From: Paraburkholderia sp.
GTDB taxonomy: Bacteria; Pseudomonadota; Gammaproteobacteria; Burkholderiales; Burkholderiaceae
DNA: 63,980 nucleotides
Reading direction: 5' to 3'
Assembly (NCBI RefSeq): GCF_026225065.1
Contig: NZ_JAMFSB010000294.1
Coordinates: 1-63,980 of the forward strand
The notes beneath the pieces were generated by a model, which was not told the DNA's origin, did no database searches, and saw nothing but the letters and a program-made list of their open reading frames with translations. Of the stretch, positions 1 to 8,520 are shown in pieces. The position numbers and the translations under genes were made by a program. How positions within the stretch are numbered: position 1 is the stretch's first letter; the number at the start of each line of letters is the position of its first letter.

Positions 1-556
1 GCTCCGCTGGCCGCCCCCGGCGAGTGAGGTAGGAGGGTGCTGCGACGGTGACAACTGCGGTGTCCAGAAGCTTTCGCGCAATCAGACTGGATGAGCGCGG
101 TTCGCCAAATCGCAAGGCCAGATCGAAGCCGTCCATGATGAGGTCGCCGAGCTGATCTCTCGCAATGAACTCGAGTTCAAGTTCAGGATGCGCATCCATG
201 AATTCGTCGAGCTTCGGGCTCAGAGCGATTCGCAAAAAGGCCGGATCAAGGTTGATTCGCAGCTTTCCGCGTACTGTCGCGACGCCTCCTGCCGCGGCTG
301 TGGCCGCTTCTTCCATTCCTTTTAGGTGCGGCATGACCTGCTCATAGAACCGTCGGCCCTCTTCGGTGAGGGAAACGGCGCGGGTCGTCCGATTGAAGAG
401 CCGTATTTTCAACCGCTTTTCGAGCCGGGCGATTGCCCGGCTAACCCCGGGCGGTGACATGCCCATCAATTCGGACGCAGCTGCGAACGTCTTCGCGTCG
501 ACGACGGCAGCAAATACGCTGATACCGCTGGAGAGATTTTCGCTGGGCGATGTCAT
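1..556 (-). CDS. LysR-family transcriptional regulator (C-terminus beyond window)
   Basis: About 185 codons are present from an ATG at 556; the rest lies off the left edge. The N-terminal winged HTH is clear (FAAASELMGMSPPGVSRAIA, then RLEKRLKIRLFNRTTRAVSL), followed by the start of the effector-binding domain with the typical LALRFGEP stretch. Members of this family activate or repress the neighbouring divergent gene in response to a small ligand. It is divergent from the NmrA-like reductase starting at 775, which is its likely target. The ligand cannot be inferred. Confidence 0.9.
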   Translation of the reverse strand, partial: MTSPSENLSSGISVFAAVVDAKTFAAASELMGMSPPGVSRAIARLEKRLKIRLFNRTTRAVSLTEEGRRFYEQVMPHLKGMEEAATAAAGGVATVRGKLRINLDPAFLRIALSPKLDEFMDAHPELELEFIARDQLGDLIMDGFDLALRFGEPRSSSLIARKLLDTAVVTVAAPSYLTRRGRPAE

Positions 557-774
557 TGGGCTGACCCTGCACAGTGCGTCAAAAACTGCACTATGACTCA
601 TTAGTGACTATCCGTCATTTCACAAGTGCCATTCATGTCATTCAGTTTCTTATCGAATTTGCCCACAATGCACCCCAACAGTACGTTTCAACCTCACTTC
701 ATTCCAATTTCCAGGGAGCACGAGATGACCGTTCAACTTCCCTGCCGCGACTATCTATGCAAGGAGAAACTGCA

Positions 775-1641
775 ATGTATGCAATCACAGGGATAACAGG
801 AAAGGTCGGCGGTGCGGTGGCGCGCACGTTACTCGCAGCGGGCCAACCGGTACGCGCGGTTGTACGCGATGCCGCCCGGGCACGGTCGTGGGCTGAGCAA
901 GGGTGTGAAGTGGTGACAGCCAGCATGGACGACGAGGCTTCCCTTACCGCCGCGTTCGAGGGCGCGCAAGGGGTCTTCATTCTGCCGCCGTCCGAGTTCG
1001 ATCCGTTGCCGGGCTTTCCTGAGGCACGTGCTGTCATTGACGCCGTGCGCGGTGCGCTTGAGTCCGCGGCACCCGGCAAGGTGGTCTGCCTGTCGACGAT
1101 CGGCGCGCAGGCCACAGAGACCAATCTGCTCACGCAACGTACGCTGATGGAGCAGGCGCTTCGCGACTTACCGATGCCCGTGACATTCCTGCGCCCAGGC
1201 TGGTTCATGGAAAACGCCGCATGGGACGTTGCGCCGGCCCGTGACGAAGGGATGATCGCCAGCTTTCTGCAACCGCTCGACAAGGCTGTGCCGATGGTCG
1301 CAACCGCAGACGTCGGTCGCGTTGCCGCACAACTGCTTCAACAAACCTGGCACGGCGTGCGTGTCGTTGAACTGGAGGGGCCGCAACGTGCGAGTCCGAA
1401 CGATCTGGCCGAGGCATTTGCGAAGGTGCTTGGTCGTCCGGTTCGTGCGGAAGTGGTGCTGCGCGAAACATGGGACGCACTGTTCCGGTCCCAAGGCATG
1501 AAGGAACCGTTGCCGCGTATACGCATGCTCGACGGATTCAATGAAGGCTGGATCGCCTTCGAAGGCGAGGAAGTCGACATCGTCAAGGGCGAAGTGGAAC
1601 TGGAAACCGTCGTGCGAAGCCTCGTCTCGCAGGCGGGTTAA
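775..1641 (+). CDS. NmrA-like NAD(P)-binding oxidoreductase
   Basis: A 288-aa atypical SDR. The frame is open further upstream, but the ATG at 775 has AAGGAG at 761-766 and starts directly with the dinucleotide-binding fold (GITGKVG, residues 6-12), so this start is preferred. The NmrA/YtfG type binds NAD(P)H and acts as a quinone reductase or redox sensor. A FLRPGWFMEN stretch near residue 135 fits this subfamily. It sits divergent from the LysR gene at 1-556, a common regulator-target pair. The substrate is unknown. Confidence 0.85.
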   Translation: MYAITGITGKVGGAVARTLLAAGQPVRAVVRDAARARSWAEQGCEVVTASMDDEASLTAAFEGAQGVFILPPSEFDPLPGFPEARAVIDAVRGALESAAPGKVVCLSTIGAQATETNLLTQRTLMEQALRDLPMPVTFLRPGWFMENAAWDVAPARDEGMIASFLQPLDKAVPMVATADVGRVAAQLLQQTWHGVRVVELEGPQRASPNDLAEAFAKVLGRPVRAEVVLRETWDALFRSQGMKEPLPRIRMLDGFNEGWIAFEGEEVDIVKGEVELETVVRSLVSQAG

Positions 1642-1691
1642 AGCGGGTGCGCCCGGCGACGCGAACAGGATGCCGTGTCACCGGGTGCTTT

Positions 1692-1855
1692 CCGCTCGAA
1701 GAAACGCTGCGAGCGCTGGACGATCTTGTCACGAAGGGAAAGGTGAGACACATCGGTGTGTGTAACTTGAGCGCTGGCGATTTGAAACGTGGACAGGGAA
1801 TAACCGCCCGTACGCACCGGACCCGCGTCGTCAGCAATCAGGTGGATCGAGTAGT
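1692..1855 (+). pseudogene. Aldo/keto reductase remnant
   Basis: A short open stretch encodes PLEETLRALDDLVTKGKVRH followed by IGVCNLSAGDL, the central helix and strand of the aldo/keto reductase TIM barrel, and a little later RVVSNQV, which matches the next conserved strand of the family. Everything before and after is missing: no N-terminal barrel, no catalytic Tyr/His segments, no C-terminus. With about 55 of the usual 300-350 residues it cannot be functional. It lies just after the reductase gene and looks like decayed remains of an adjacent AKR gene. Confidence 0.6.
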
Positions 1856-1923
1856 GGGCTGATTCAGTTCGTTCTGCTCTCGATCAGTTTTCGCGATTCA
1901 GAACGTTCAGGGCAGCGGCTCGA

Positions 1924-2322
1924 TTAGTAGGCCCACCAGCCCGGACCCCACCTGCTCCAGTTCCACGCCGCATTTTCATTCATCTCGGCGCTCATGCGTT
2001 CCTGGTCGAGGAAATGTTGCTGTAGCTGTTCCCGCTTGTAGTTATCCCAGGCGTTTTCATCGCCGATATACAGGCAGCCACATGCATAAGGGTCTGCGTA
2101 GAGAAAGACGGCTTTTCCGTCCTTTACCTTCTGCACCACGCGATTCGGTGGCAGCGTATTCAGCTGCAAACGCTGCTGGTCGGTTGTCACTGGAACGATA
2201 TGAAAGCCCGCTGCTGCAAGCAGGTCGTCTTTCTCGTTGGCTCGTTCGACCGGCGTGGCGCATCCGGAAATCAGTGCGCTCGCGATTAGCGCGAGAAAAA
2301 TGGCTGTCCATCTAAGCTTCAT
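1924..2322 (-). CDS. Small lipoprotein
   Basis: A 132-aa protein starting at the ATG at 2322; the frame continues upstream but this start gives a clean lipoprotein signal. Residues 1-20 are basic then hydrophobic, ending in a lipobox LISGC with Cys21. The mature part has a CGCLYIGDENAW segment and ends in a Trp-rich tail (WSRWGPGWWAY). This suggests an outer-membrane or periplasmic lipoprotein. I do not recognise a domain, and nothing adjacent points to a role. Confidence 0.75.
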   Translation of the reverse strand: MKLRWTAIFLALIASALISGCATPVERANEKDDLLAAAGFHIVPVTTDQQRLQLNTLPPNRVVQKVKDGKAVFLYADPYACGCLYIGDENAWDNYKREQLQQHFLDQERMSAEMNENAAWNWSRWGPGWWAY

Positions 2323-2455
2323 GATCGTCCCGTGCGTTAGGCTTGAAATGTTGCGATATCTAGTACCGTGCACAGATTGATCGTCGAAACTTAGCTGGAA
2401 ATTACGGCAGTGTCTCGCGCCTCGACTCGTGGCGGCAGTGACCCACCGCGTACCG

Positions 2456-3052
2456 CTACGCAGAAGCAGACAACGCCTGCGCGACACGCTCACGCAGTGT
2501 CGGCAACACGTCGGCTTCGAACCACGGATTGCGCTTGAACCACGCAATGTTGCGCGGTGACGGATGAGGCAACGGAATGATTTTTGGGCTGAAGTCTCTC
2601 CATCGCAGGAGCGTATCGGTCAATGTTGCTCCGCATGCTTCGCCGAGTCCAAAGCGCTGTGCATATTGGCCGATCAGCAAGGTGAGTTGGACCGAGCGCA
2701 TCTGTGCCAACAGATCCTGGTGCCAGTGTGCGGCGCACTCGGGCCGTGGTGGCAAGTCGCCACTTGCGCCGCGCCCTGGGAAGCAGAAGCCCATCGGCAC
2801 AAGCGCAACTTTCGTGTCGTCGTAAAAGGTCGCATCGTCGAGGTCGAGCCACGTGCGCAGGCGGGCACCGCTTGCATCGCTCCACGGAACGCCTGACGCA
2901 TGCACTCGCGCGCCCGGCGCCTGGCCGATGATCAGAACCCGCGCGCTTTCGGATGCCGCGACTATCGGGCGGGGGGCGTGCGGCAGCACGGGCGCGCAGA
3001 TCGTGCAGGCGCGGATTTCGTGCAACAGCACATTCAGAGGGATTCGCTTCAT
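2456..3052 (-). CDS. Uracil-DNA glycosylase superfamily protein
   Basis: A 198-aa protein with the UDG-superfamily layout: motif I GQAPGARVHASG near residue 43, and a C-terminal PLPHPSPRN motif that corresponds to the DNA-intercalation loop. An N-terminal CTIC (residues 16-19) recalls the Fe-S ligands of family 4/5 enzymes, with further Cys at CFPG and PECAAHW. The likely role is base-excision repair, but this subfamily is poorly characterised and activity on uracil is inferred only. It stands alone between the lipoprotein gene and an SDR. Confidence 0.8.
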   Translation of the reverse strand: MKRIPLNVLLHEIRACTICAPVLPHAPRPIVAASESARVLIIGQAPGARVHASGVPWSDASGARLRTWLDLDDATFYDDTKVALVPMGFCFPGRGASGDLPPRPECAAHWHQDLLAQMRSVQLTLLIGQYAQRFGLGEACGATLTDTLLRWRDFSPKIIPLPHPSPRNIAWFKRNPWFEADVLPTLRERVAQALSASA

Positions 3053-3459
3053 AGGAACCGTTCGCAGTGTTTGCAGCAGTAGCGATGGAGAACAACCGGC
3101 CGCTGACCGAAAGGGCGAGGAATCGAAGAATTGCGACGAGTTGGCAACCCATCATAGGCCGCTCGCTGTCGATGCGTGTAGCAGTTATCGTAGGCGCAAC
3201 TGCGAGGGCTTGCGTCATGGCAGATCATAATGTGAGGCCATAGATCGTCAATCCTCGCGCGGATGGCAGCGTGCTCCTCATCGAAAGAGTTTTTCTAACT
3301 CGGACCGGCATTTAATCTGCTTTGCCTTCGCATCGCACGTTGGCTATTCTGGTGCCTGTCTGCGTTGAGGTAGATCGGCCAAGTCAGCCAATGAGCAGCC
3401 AGCATTCAGTCGGTCCCAGCCCTGACTTGTTACCCCACCACCACATGAAGGTTCGCTAA
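3053..3459. other. Intergenic region, 407 bp
   Basis: No convincing gene. Short frames on both strands lack family features. It separates the divergent UDG-like gene and the SDR at 3460, so it should contain both promoters, but no clear -35/-10 pair or operator stands out. Confidence 0.5.
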
Positions 3460-4221
3460 ATGGATACCGTCCCGCAGGCGCCGCTAATTCTGATAACGGG
3501 TGGAGGTCGTGGGGTCGGCGCGGCGACTGCGCGTCTTGCTGCCGCACAGGGCTACGATGTGGCGATCAGCTTTGTCTCCGACGAATCAGCCGCCCTTGCG
3601 GTGGCGGGCGACGTAGAAGCGATGGGGCGCCGGGCCTTACCTGTGCGCGCGGATAGTGCGGATCCAGAACAGGTCGCTCAGCTATTCGCGGCTATCGACC
3701 GGGAGTTCGGCCGGATCGATGTGCTGGTGAATAACGCCGCGATAATTGCTCGGCAGTCGCGGCTAGAGGACCTTGAATTCGAGCGGATGCAACGTATCTT
3801 TGCGGTCAACGCGATCGGCCCTATCCTCTGTGCACAGCAAGCGGTGAAGCGGATGTCCTGGCGTCACAACGGGCGAGGCGGCGCTGTGATCAACATCTCA
3901 TCGGCATCGGCCCGGCTTGGCAGTCCCAACGAATATGTCGACTACGCTGCATCGAAGGGCGCCGTTGAGACATTCACTACCGGTTTCGCAAAAGAAGTCG
4001 CGCGGGATGGGATACGCGTCAACTGCATTCGCCCTGGGCACATCTACACTGGCATGCATGCTAGCGGTGGAGAGCCGGGACGGGTAGATCGCGTCAAAGA
4101 CTCGATCCCCATGGGAAGAGGCGGTCAGCCTGAAGAGGTTGCGCGGGCGATCCTATGGCTAGCAAGCGCCGAGGCTTCCTTCATCACCGGCACGTTCCTC
4201 GATGTCACTGGCGGCAAGTGA
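3460..4221 (+). CDS. SDR-family oxidoreductase
   Basis: A 253-aa classical short-chain dehydrogenase. The cofactor motif TGGGRGVG is at residues 13-20, NNAA follows near residue 90, the catalytic Ser is in NISSAS, and the YAASK motif carries the catalytic Tyr and Lys. The C-terminal FLDVTGGK is typical of the FabG-like group. It uses NAD(P)(H) to oxidise or reduce an alcohol or ketone. There is no operon partner, and the substrate cannot be named. Confidence 0.88.
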   Translation: MDTVPQAPLILITGGGRGVGAATARLAAAQGYDVAISFVSDESAALAVAGDVEAMGRRALPVRADSADPEQVAQLFAAIDREFGRIDVLVNNAAIIARQSRLEDLEFERMQRIFAVNAIGPILCAQQAVKRMSWRHNGRGGAVINISSASARLGSPNEYVDYAASKGAVETFTTGFAKEVARDGIRVNCIRPGHIYTGMHASGGEPGRVDRVKDSIPMGRGGQPEEVARAILWLASAEASFITGTFLDVTGGK

Positions 4222-4426
4222 GCAACTGCTGGTGCCGGCGTCCACCATAACCATGTCGTACCATTCGCGCGCGGCCGGCACGTATGCCGAGCTTTTCGTC
4301 CGGGACTGTATACGTCCTTTACCAAGGCACTCACACTCTTTACAAGGGATTTAGGTAGAGACCGATATCATCGCTCCGCTTGACGCTACTGGACCTCAGT
4401 CAGGCGTTATTGTCAGGAGTGAGAGC

Positions 4427-4798
4427 ATGTTTGAAATCGGAAAAGAATATTCCCGGGAAGACATTCACAGGGTGACGGGTGGGTGCAAGCAGGCTTTTTT
4501 GCCTGTCAAGGGCGGCAAGGTAGTCGCCGCACGATTGCGCCAGGATCTGAATCCCTACGCCCCGGACGTCATTGTTTGCGACAGCAGTGCGGCCTCACGC
4601 GCGGCCGGTCGAACGCTTGCGCGACAGACCGACCCCGTACCTGTCTTTGTGCGAACCGCGTCCGACCGCTTTCGTTATATGGGCGACTACGTCACTGAGG
4701 AATCGCTTACCGCGCCGCTTGACTACGAAAAGTACGTCAAGAACAGTGGCTTTACGCTGGGTCAGATTTCTCGCGTGCTCAAGATGAAGCGCCGTTGA
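4427..4798 (+). CDS. Small protein, possible SRA/ScoMcrA-like domain
   Basis: A 123-aa soluble protein starting MFEIGKEYSREDIHRVTGG. The opening resembles the first strand and helix of small SRA-like (ScoMcrA-type or DUF6697-type) domains, which bind modified DNA in some restriction enzymes. The rest (VVAARLRQDLNPYAPDVIVC, then FRYMGDYVTEES) is compatible but not diagnostic. No nuclease domain is fused or encoded nearby. The resemblance is from memory and weak; the gene may simply be a conserved hypothetical. Confidence 0.6.
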   Translation: MFEIGKEYSREDIHRVTGGCKQAFLPVKGGKVVAARLRQDLNPYAPDVIVCDSSAASRAAGRTLARQTDPVPVFVRTASDRFRYMGDYVTEESLTAPLDYEKYVKNSGFTLGQISRVLKMKRR

Positions 4799-5367
4799 CA
4801 CAGCGCGGCTTTCGCCCGGAAGAGTCGAAATTTTATTCGGCTCCTGTATTCAGGCACCGGAGACGCGATTTTCAACGCTCCAAACCGAGTAGACGGTCTG
4901 CAAGTCACCGATCACAGTGACCTGCAATGGATCGAACCGCTTGACGGCTTAGACGAGCGTCAGTGTCAGGTCGATGTTGTTGCGAGTTGCATTCGAGTAG
5001 GGGCACCCAATATGGGCCCAGTTGATAAGATCCTGAGCCGCTTCGCGCGACATGCCCGGCAACGAGATCTTCAACTCGAATACTCCGATGATAGTTCAGT
5101 GCCCAGTATTCTGACCGCCATCGACGTGCAGAATTCCGCGCGTTACAAGGCGCTGTGTCCAGATACAAGATCGATTCGGGCTGATCGCCGGCGGCCGCGC
5201 CGTGCTTGACGAGCGGTTGCGCGGATACCAGGTGATGGCATTCGTCCGGATGATTATTTAGATTGTTGATGGCGTTTTTTTGACCGCGTACGCTACCTTC
5301 AGACCGTGCGAATGCGGAACTCGCAGGATGCGGCAATCAGGAAAGCTCGGGGCGGGGAAGTATAGCG
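4799..5367. other. Degenerate intergenic region
   Basis: This 569-bp stretch has no intact gene. Its only recognisable content is the Ohr/OsmC end at 4949-5095. A 143-codon minus-strand frame at 4905-5336 is in a different frame from that remnant and shows no family features, so it is not called. Confidence 0.5.
4949..5095 (-). pseudogene. Ohr/OsmC-family C-terminal remnant
   Basis: Read on the minus strand, 48 codons from 5095 to a TAA at 4949-4951 give [20 protein letters not shown] and then [18 protein letters not shown], the conserved end of the organic hydroperoxide resistance (Ohr/OsmC) family, including the second catalytic Cys in [12 protein letters not shown] (5096-5098) interrupts the frame just upstream and the N-terminal half with the first catalytic Cys is not found intact. 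A full protein is about 140 aa. This is a decayed gene. Confidence 0.7.
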
Positions 5368-5589
5368 ATGAAAATGTCTCACAGATTAGATAGCTCTGAT
5401 ACGGCGGGACCGGTGTGGGGGCTTATCTTTGGCCTGCTCATGACGGCGATCGGAATGGGCCTCTGGTTTTATGCGACGCGGTCGATCGACAGCGGACGGC
5501 AAGATGAATCCTTGGCCGTAGCGGCCACGCTCGTTGGCCTTTTTTTTGCCGTATACGCGGGGCGCGAACTTCGCCGCAAACGTCGGTAG
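5368..5589 (+). CDS. Small two-TM membrane protein
   Basis: A 73-aa protein with two predicted membrane segments: VWGLIFGLLMTAIGMGLWF near residues 16-34 and LAVAATLVGLFFAVYAG near residues 48-64. These are joined by a short polar loop (ATRSIDSGRQDES), and the protein ends in a basic tail (RELRRKRR). That favours a hairpin with both ends inside. A purine-rich stretch precedes the ATG. No family or function is recognised. Confidence 0.55.
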   Translation: MKMSHRLDSSDTAGPVWGLIFGLLMTAIGMGLWFYATRSIDSGRQDESLAVAATLVGLFFAVYAGRELRRKRR

Positions 5590-5786
5590 GTTGGGTCCCT
5601 GTGAAGAAGGAGAGGTCAGGGTCGACAGCAGCGCGGCTGAAATCGTTGGTCAGCCGCTGACGACGCCAGAACAGTTCATCCAACAGCATCACCATCTCCT
5701 GGCGTAAGGGGCTGTACGCGGACGGTCTCGGGTGACTGCCATGTCGCAAAGAGTTGGACGAGCGCGACCTCGAACGCCATCTGCAT

Positions 5787-6926
5787 TCAATCACTTCCCA
5801 GCGCAGCCTCAAAGCACGCCGCAACAGCACATACCCGTTCGTCGGCACCCTTGCGCCCGATGATCTGCAAGCCTGCTTTCAGCGATGAGCCGGCAACAGA
5901 TATCGGCATGCTAAGCGCCGGATGACCACTCAGATTGAATGGGCGAATCAGCGACGACATGGCGATAACCGACGTACCGTTGCGTGCAGCGTCAACTGTA
6001 ATGGGCAGAGTGGGCAAGGTGGGCATAACAAGCACGTCCACGTCGGCGAGAGCGTGGTCGACTGCCGCCGTGAACCGGCGCCGCACCTGCTCCGCTGCCT
6101 CCAACTGCGCGGCCGTCGTCGTGGCTGCGAGGCGCAAACGCGCTTCGAGATCAGCGCCGAGTCGACCGGCTCCCGCCAGATGCCCGAAAGCGCGCGAGGT
6201 TTCCGCATTGATCACCGCGAGTCCTGCGTCGAACGCTTCTTGAAGAAGGTGAAGCTCGATAGACCGCGTATTGCCCCCCACCCGATCGACCGCGTTCTGC
6301 ACCGCCTCGAGTATGTCGGCCTCGGCCTCGACTGACACGCATGCGATGTTGATTCCTTTACACCGATCGCTCGCGGCGCCGATATCGAATGCTGGGCCGA
6401 TCCCCGCCATCGCAGCGATGAGCGTTCGCATGTCGCGGGCGAAGGGGCCAACGCAGTCGAGCGATGATTCGGCAGGTGCGACGCCGACACGCGACACGCG
6501 CCCGAACGTCGGCTTGAAGCCAATCACCCCACAACACGCCGCGGGTCCGCGGATAGAGCCGCCGGTGTCGGTGCCGAGTGCCGCGTCTACGAGTTTGAGG
6601 CCAACCGCCGACGCCGAGCCACTCGACGAGCCACCTGGAATACGCGCTGGGTCTTGCGGATTGCGCGGTGTGCCAGTGAAATCGTTGATACCTGTCATGC
6701 CGAACGCCAGTTCATGCATGTTCGCCTTGCCGACAATATGCCAACCCGCATCGAGCACGTTTTGCACCACATCGGCGTGGCGTGCCGCAGGTGGGGAGTC
6801 GGCGAGCGCCCGGCTTCCCGCGGTGGTCGGGTGGCCAGCAATGTCGATTGTGTCCTTGATCGCTATCGTCGGCGCGCTCGCGGATTCGTTGGAACGTAAG
6901 GAAAACTGGCTGATAAAGGTGGTCAT
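5787..6926 (-). CDS. Amidase (amidase-signature family)
   Basis: A 379-aa amidase-signature hydrolase. The catalytic Lys is Lys24 in IAIKDTIDIAG; the Gly/Ser-rich motif GGSSSGSASAV and the second Ser in TDTGGSIRGPA complete the Ser-cisSer-Lys triad. It is at the short end of the family. The start is the ATG at 6926, which overlaps the stop of the upstream NTF2-like gene (ATGA), so the two are translationally coupled. It is the last gene of the dioxygenase operon and probably hydrolyses an amide of the substrate or an intermediate. A short amidase of this type (IacH) occurs in indole-acetate clusters. Confidence 0.85.
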   Translation of the reverse strand: MTTFISQFSLRSNESASAPTIAIKDTIDIAGHPTTAGSRALADSPPAARHADVVQNVLDAGWHIVGKANMHELAFGMTGINDFTGTPRNPQDPARIPGGSSSGSASAVGLKLVDAALGTDTGGSIRGPAACCGVIGFKPTFGRVSRVGVAPAESSLDCVGPFARDMRTLIAAMAGIGPAFDIGAASDRCKGINIACVSVEAEADILEAVQNAVDRVGGNTRSIELHLLQEAFDAGLAVINAETSRAFGHLAGAGRLGADLEARLRLAATTTAAQLEAAEQVRRRFTAAVDHALADVDVLVMPTLPTLPITVDAARNGTSVIAMSSLIRPFNLSGHPALSMPISVAGSSLKAGLQIIGRKGADERVCAVAACFEAALGSD

Positions 6927-7456
6927 GATGTCATGTCGTTTCGAGGGTTGACGTGCCAGGGCGCGTCGAACAGACGCTCGGTGCGAAAATGCTGGATGAG
7001 CCACTGGTTGCCGTCAGGTGCGGGCGAGAAGTCGACTTCGAGGCGCGCCGAGATCAATTGCGCTTGAGCATCGACGTAGCCGGACGCCTGAAGCATCACC
7101 CAGCGCCCCTTGGCCGACGAGCCCGCGACCTCGATTGTTTCCGCCGTCAGGAAGTGCACATTGGTAGTGAAGTGCGGCGTCGGCGGAAGATAGCGCTGCA
7201 GCATTGCGACGATTTCTGCGCGTCCTTCCAGGCGGCCGAATTTCCGCGCGTATTGCGAACCGATGCCTTCCCAGATTGCGTCATCGGCGAATAGCGCCGC
7301 CAGAGACTCACCGTTGCAGGCGGCTGAAGGTACATCGCACAGCGCCATATACCGCGAGATTGTCTTGCGCACCGCGCGTTCGGCTTCGAGTGCCTCGATG
7401 CGCGCCTGGAGTCCCTCGAGCGTGCTCTGCTTTTGAGGGTTTTCAGTTTGTGTCAT
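6923..7456 (-). CDS. NTF2-like (SnoaL) family protein
   Basis: A 177-aa protein with a coiled N-terminal helix (LEGLQARIEALEAERAVRKT) followed by the cone-shaped NTF2/SnoaL fold: ISRYMALCDVP, then LFADDAIWEG, then RVEIV-like and HFTTNVHFL strands. Members include ring-hydroxylating dioxygenase beta subunits, dehydratases and isomerases. It lies in the dioxygenase operon, 111 bp after the tautomerase gene and overlapping the amidase start by 4 nt. A similar protein (IacI) is found in indole-acetate gene sets. The reaction is unknown. Confidence 0.75.
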   Translation of the reverse strand: MTQTENPQKQSTLEGLQARIEALEAERAVRKTISRYMALCDVPSAACNGESLAALFADDAIWEGIGSQYARKFGRLEGRAEIVAMLQRYLPPTPHFTTNVHFLTAETIEVAGSSAKGRWVMLQASGYVDAQAQLISARLEVDFSPAPDGNQWLIQHFRTERLFDAPWHVNPRNDMTS

Positions 7457-7567
7457 GTCGCTTCACTCCTGCGCATTCATTGCAGACGGTATGACTAACG
7501 CCTGACCAACACATGCTTTTATCCTGGCGTAGCGCCACAGGTTGGCAGGTGTACACCCCGTCGGCTT

Positions 7568-7954
7568 TCAGCGCCCCAGCGCCCGTGCCGTCTGACCACC
7601 AATGCCGAAGTCAGTGTTGGGGATGTCCTTGATGATGACGCGCGTCGCTTCGATGGGGACATCCAGTACCGTAGCGCCGGTCGCCGAGAGCGCAGAGATC
7701 AGCGCCTGCTTTTGCGCATCGGTGCGACCGGCAATCAGGATCGCGACGATGACCGGTAGCGACGGCGCCGCGCCATTGGCTGCACTCTTGCCGGCAATAC
7801 CAAAGTGCGTCGCAGGCAACTCGCTGAGCAGCACACGCACCGAATCGGCGGGCGCACCGATCGCGCGGACAGTCGCTTGCGTCATCCCATGAATCAATGT
7901 CGCTTTGCTGGCTTCGCTGTGACCCGCGGCCAAATAGACTTCGAGTGTAGGCAT
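7568..7954 (-). CDS. Tandem-domain tautomerase (4-OT superfamily)
   Basis: A 128-aa protein made of two fused 4-oxalocrotonate-tautomerase modules. Module 1 (residues 1-62) starts MPTLEVYLAAGHSEASK with the catalytic Pro2. Module 2 (about 66-128) starts LPVIVAILIAGRTDAQK, with an internal proline (Pro67) at the equivalent place. Each contains a matching FGI(A/G)G segment (residues 51-55 and 116-120). 4-OT enzymes isomerise enol and keto forms of ring-cleavage products. It lies between the dioxygenase beta gene and the NTF2-like gene, so it probably acts on a product of that pathway. Confidence 0.8.
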   Translation of the reverse strand: MPTLEVYLAAGHSEASKATLIHGMTQATVRAIGAPADSVRVLLSELPATHFGIAGKSAANGAAPSLPVIVAILIAGRTDAQKQALISALSATGATVLDVPIEATRVIIKDIPNTDFGIGGQTARALGR

Positions 7955-8019
7955 GAGAGAGAAATACCGGTTATGTGCATCGTCCGTTCGCTTACGGCCG
8001 ATGCATTTTCATCGAGCAA

Positions 8020-8520
8020 TCAAAGCAGGAAGCCGATCGCACTGAGCGCTTCGGTCGAATCGATCAGGCGAATGACTTTTTCAACAAGGCGTGGCTCGCC
8101 ACTCGCAAAACTGACCGTGTGCGAGAGGTCAGCTGCAAAGATCGTCGTGACGCCACGTTTGTAGGCAATGATCACCTGCGCTGATTTCACTTCGACCACT
8201 TCCGAGGCAGCGCTTTCAAGCGTGAAGCGAGACACGGTGCGCACGGTTCGTGCGGCATCGGAGGCCGACGCGGAATAGCCCGACGTCATCCGTTGCACGC
8301 GTTTTTCGCGCATGTCCTGATCGTCATAGGCGTAGTTCAACGAGGCCGCGTAGTCGGTCGCGCTGGGATCGATCGGCACTACATAGAAACCTGAGGTATC
8401 CCATAGATCGAGCCACGCGCGATAGTCGCGGCGGTCGAGCATCTCAGCTTCGCGCCAGATGAACTCAACTGCCCGCGCGAAGGTTTGCTGCGAGAAAAGG
8501 GTGTTGCGCTCATCCATCAT
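8020..8520 (-). CDS. Aromatic-ring-hydroxylating dioxygenase, beta subunit
   Basis: A 166-aa NTF2-fold beta subunit. The features EFIWREAEMLDRRDYRAWLDLW and DDQDMREKRVQRM are typical of ring-hydroxylating dioxygenase small subunits. The start is the ATG at 8520, which overlaps the alpha-subunit stop by 4 nt (ATGA), so the two are made together. Beta subunits are structural in the alpha3beta3 hexamer. No ferredoxin or reductase gene lies next to the pair, so electron delivery must be encoded elsewhere. Confidence 0.9.
   Translation of the reverse strand: MMDERNTLFSQQTFARAVEFIWREAEMLDRRDYRAWLDLWDTSGFYVVPIDPSATDYAASLNYAYDDQDMREKRVQRMTSGYSASASDAARTVRTVSRFTLESAASEVVEVKSAQVIIAYKRGVTTIFAADLSHTVSFASGEPRLVEKVIRLIDSTEALSAIGFLL

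Noticed and set aside
4905..5336. 143-codon minus-strand hypothetical gene
   Set aside because: It overlaps the Ohr remnant in a different frame and shows no conserved pattern or RBS.
5590..5786. Possible GNAT acetyltransferase remnant on the minus strand
   Set aside because: A faint VRVQPLTPGDGDA-like stretch is interrupted by a stop, and the following residues are not distinctive.
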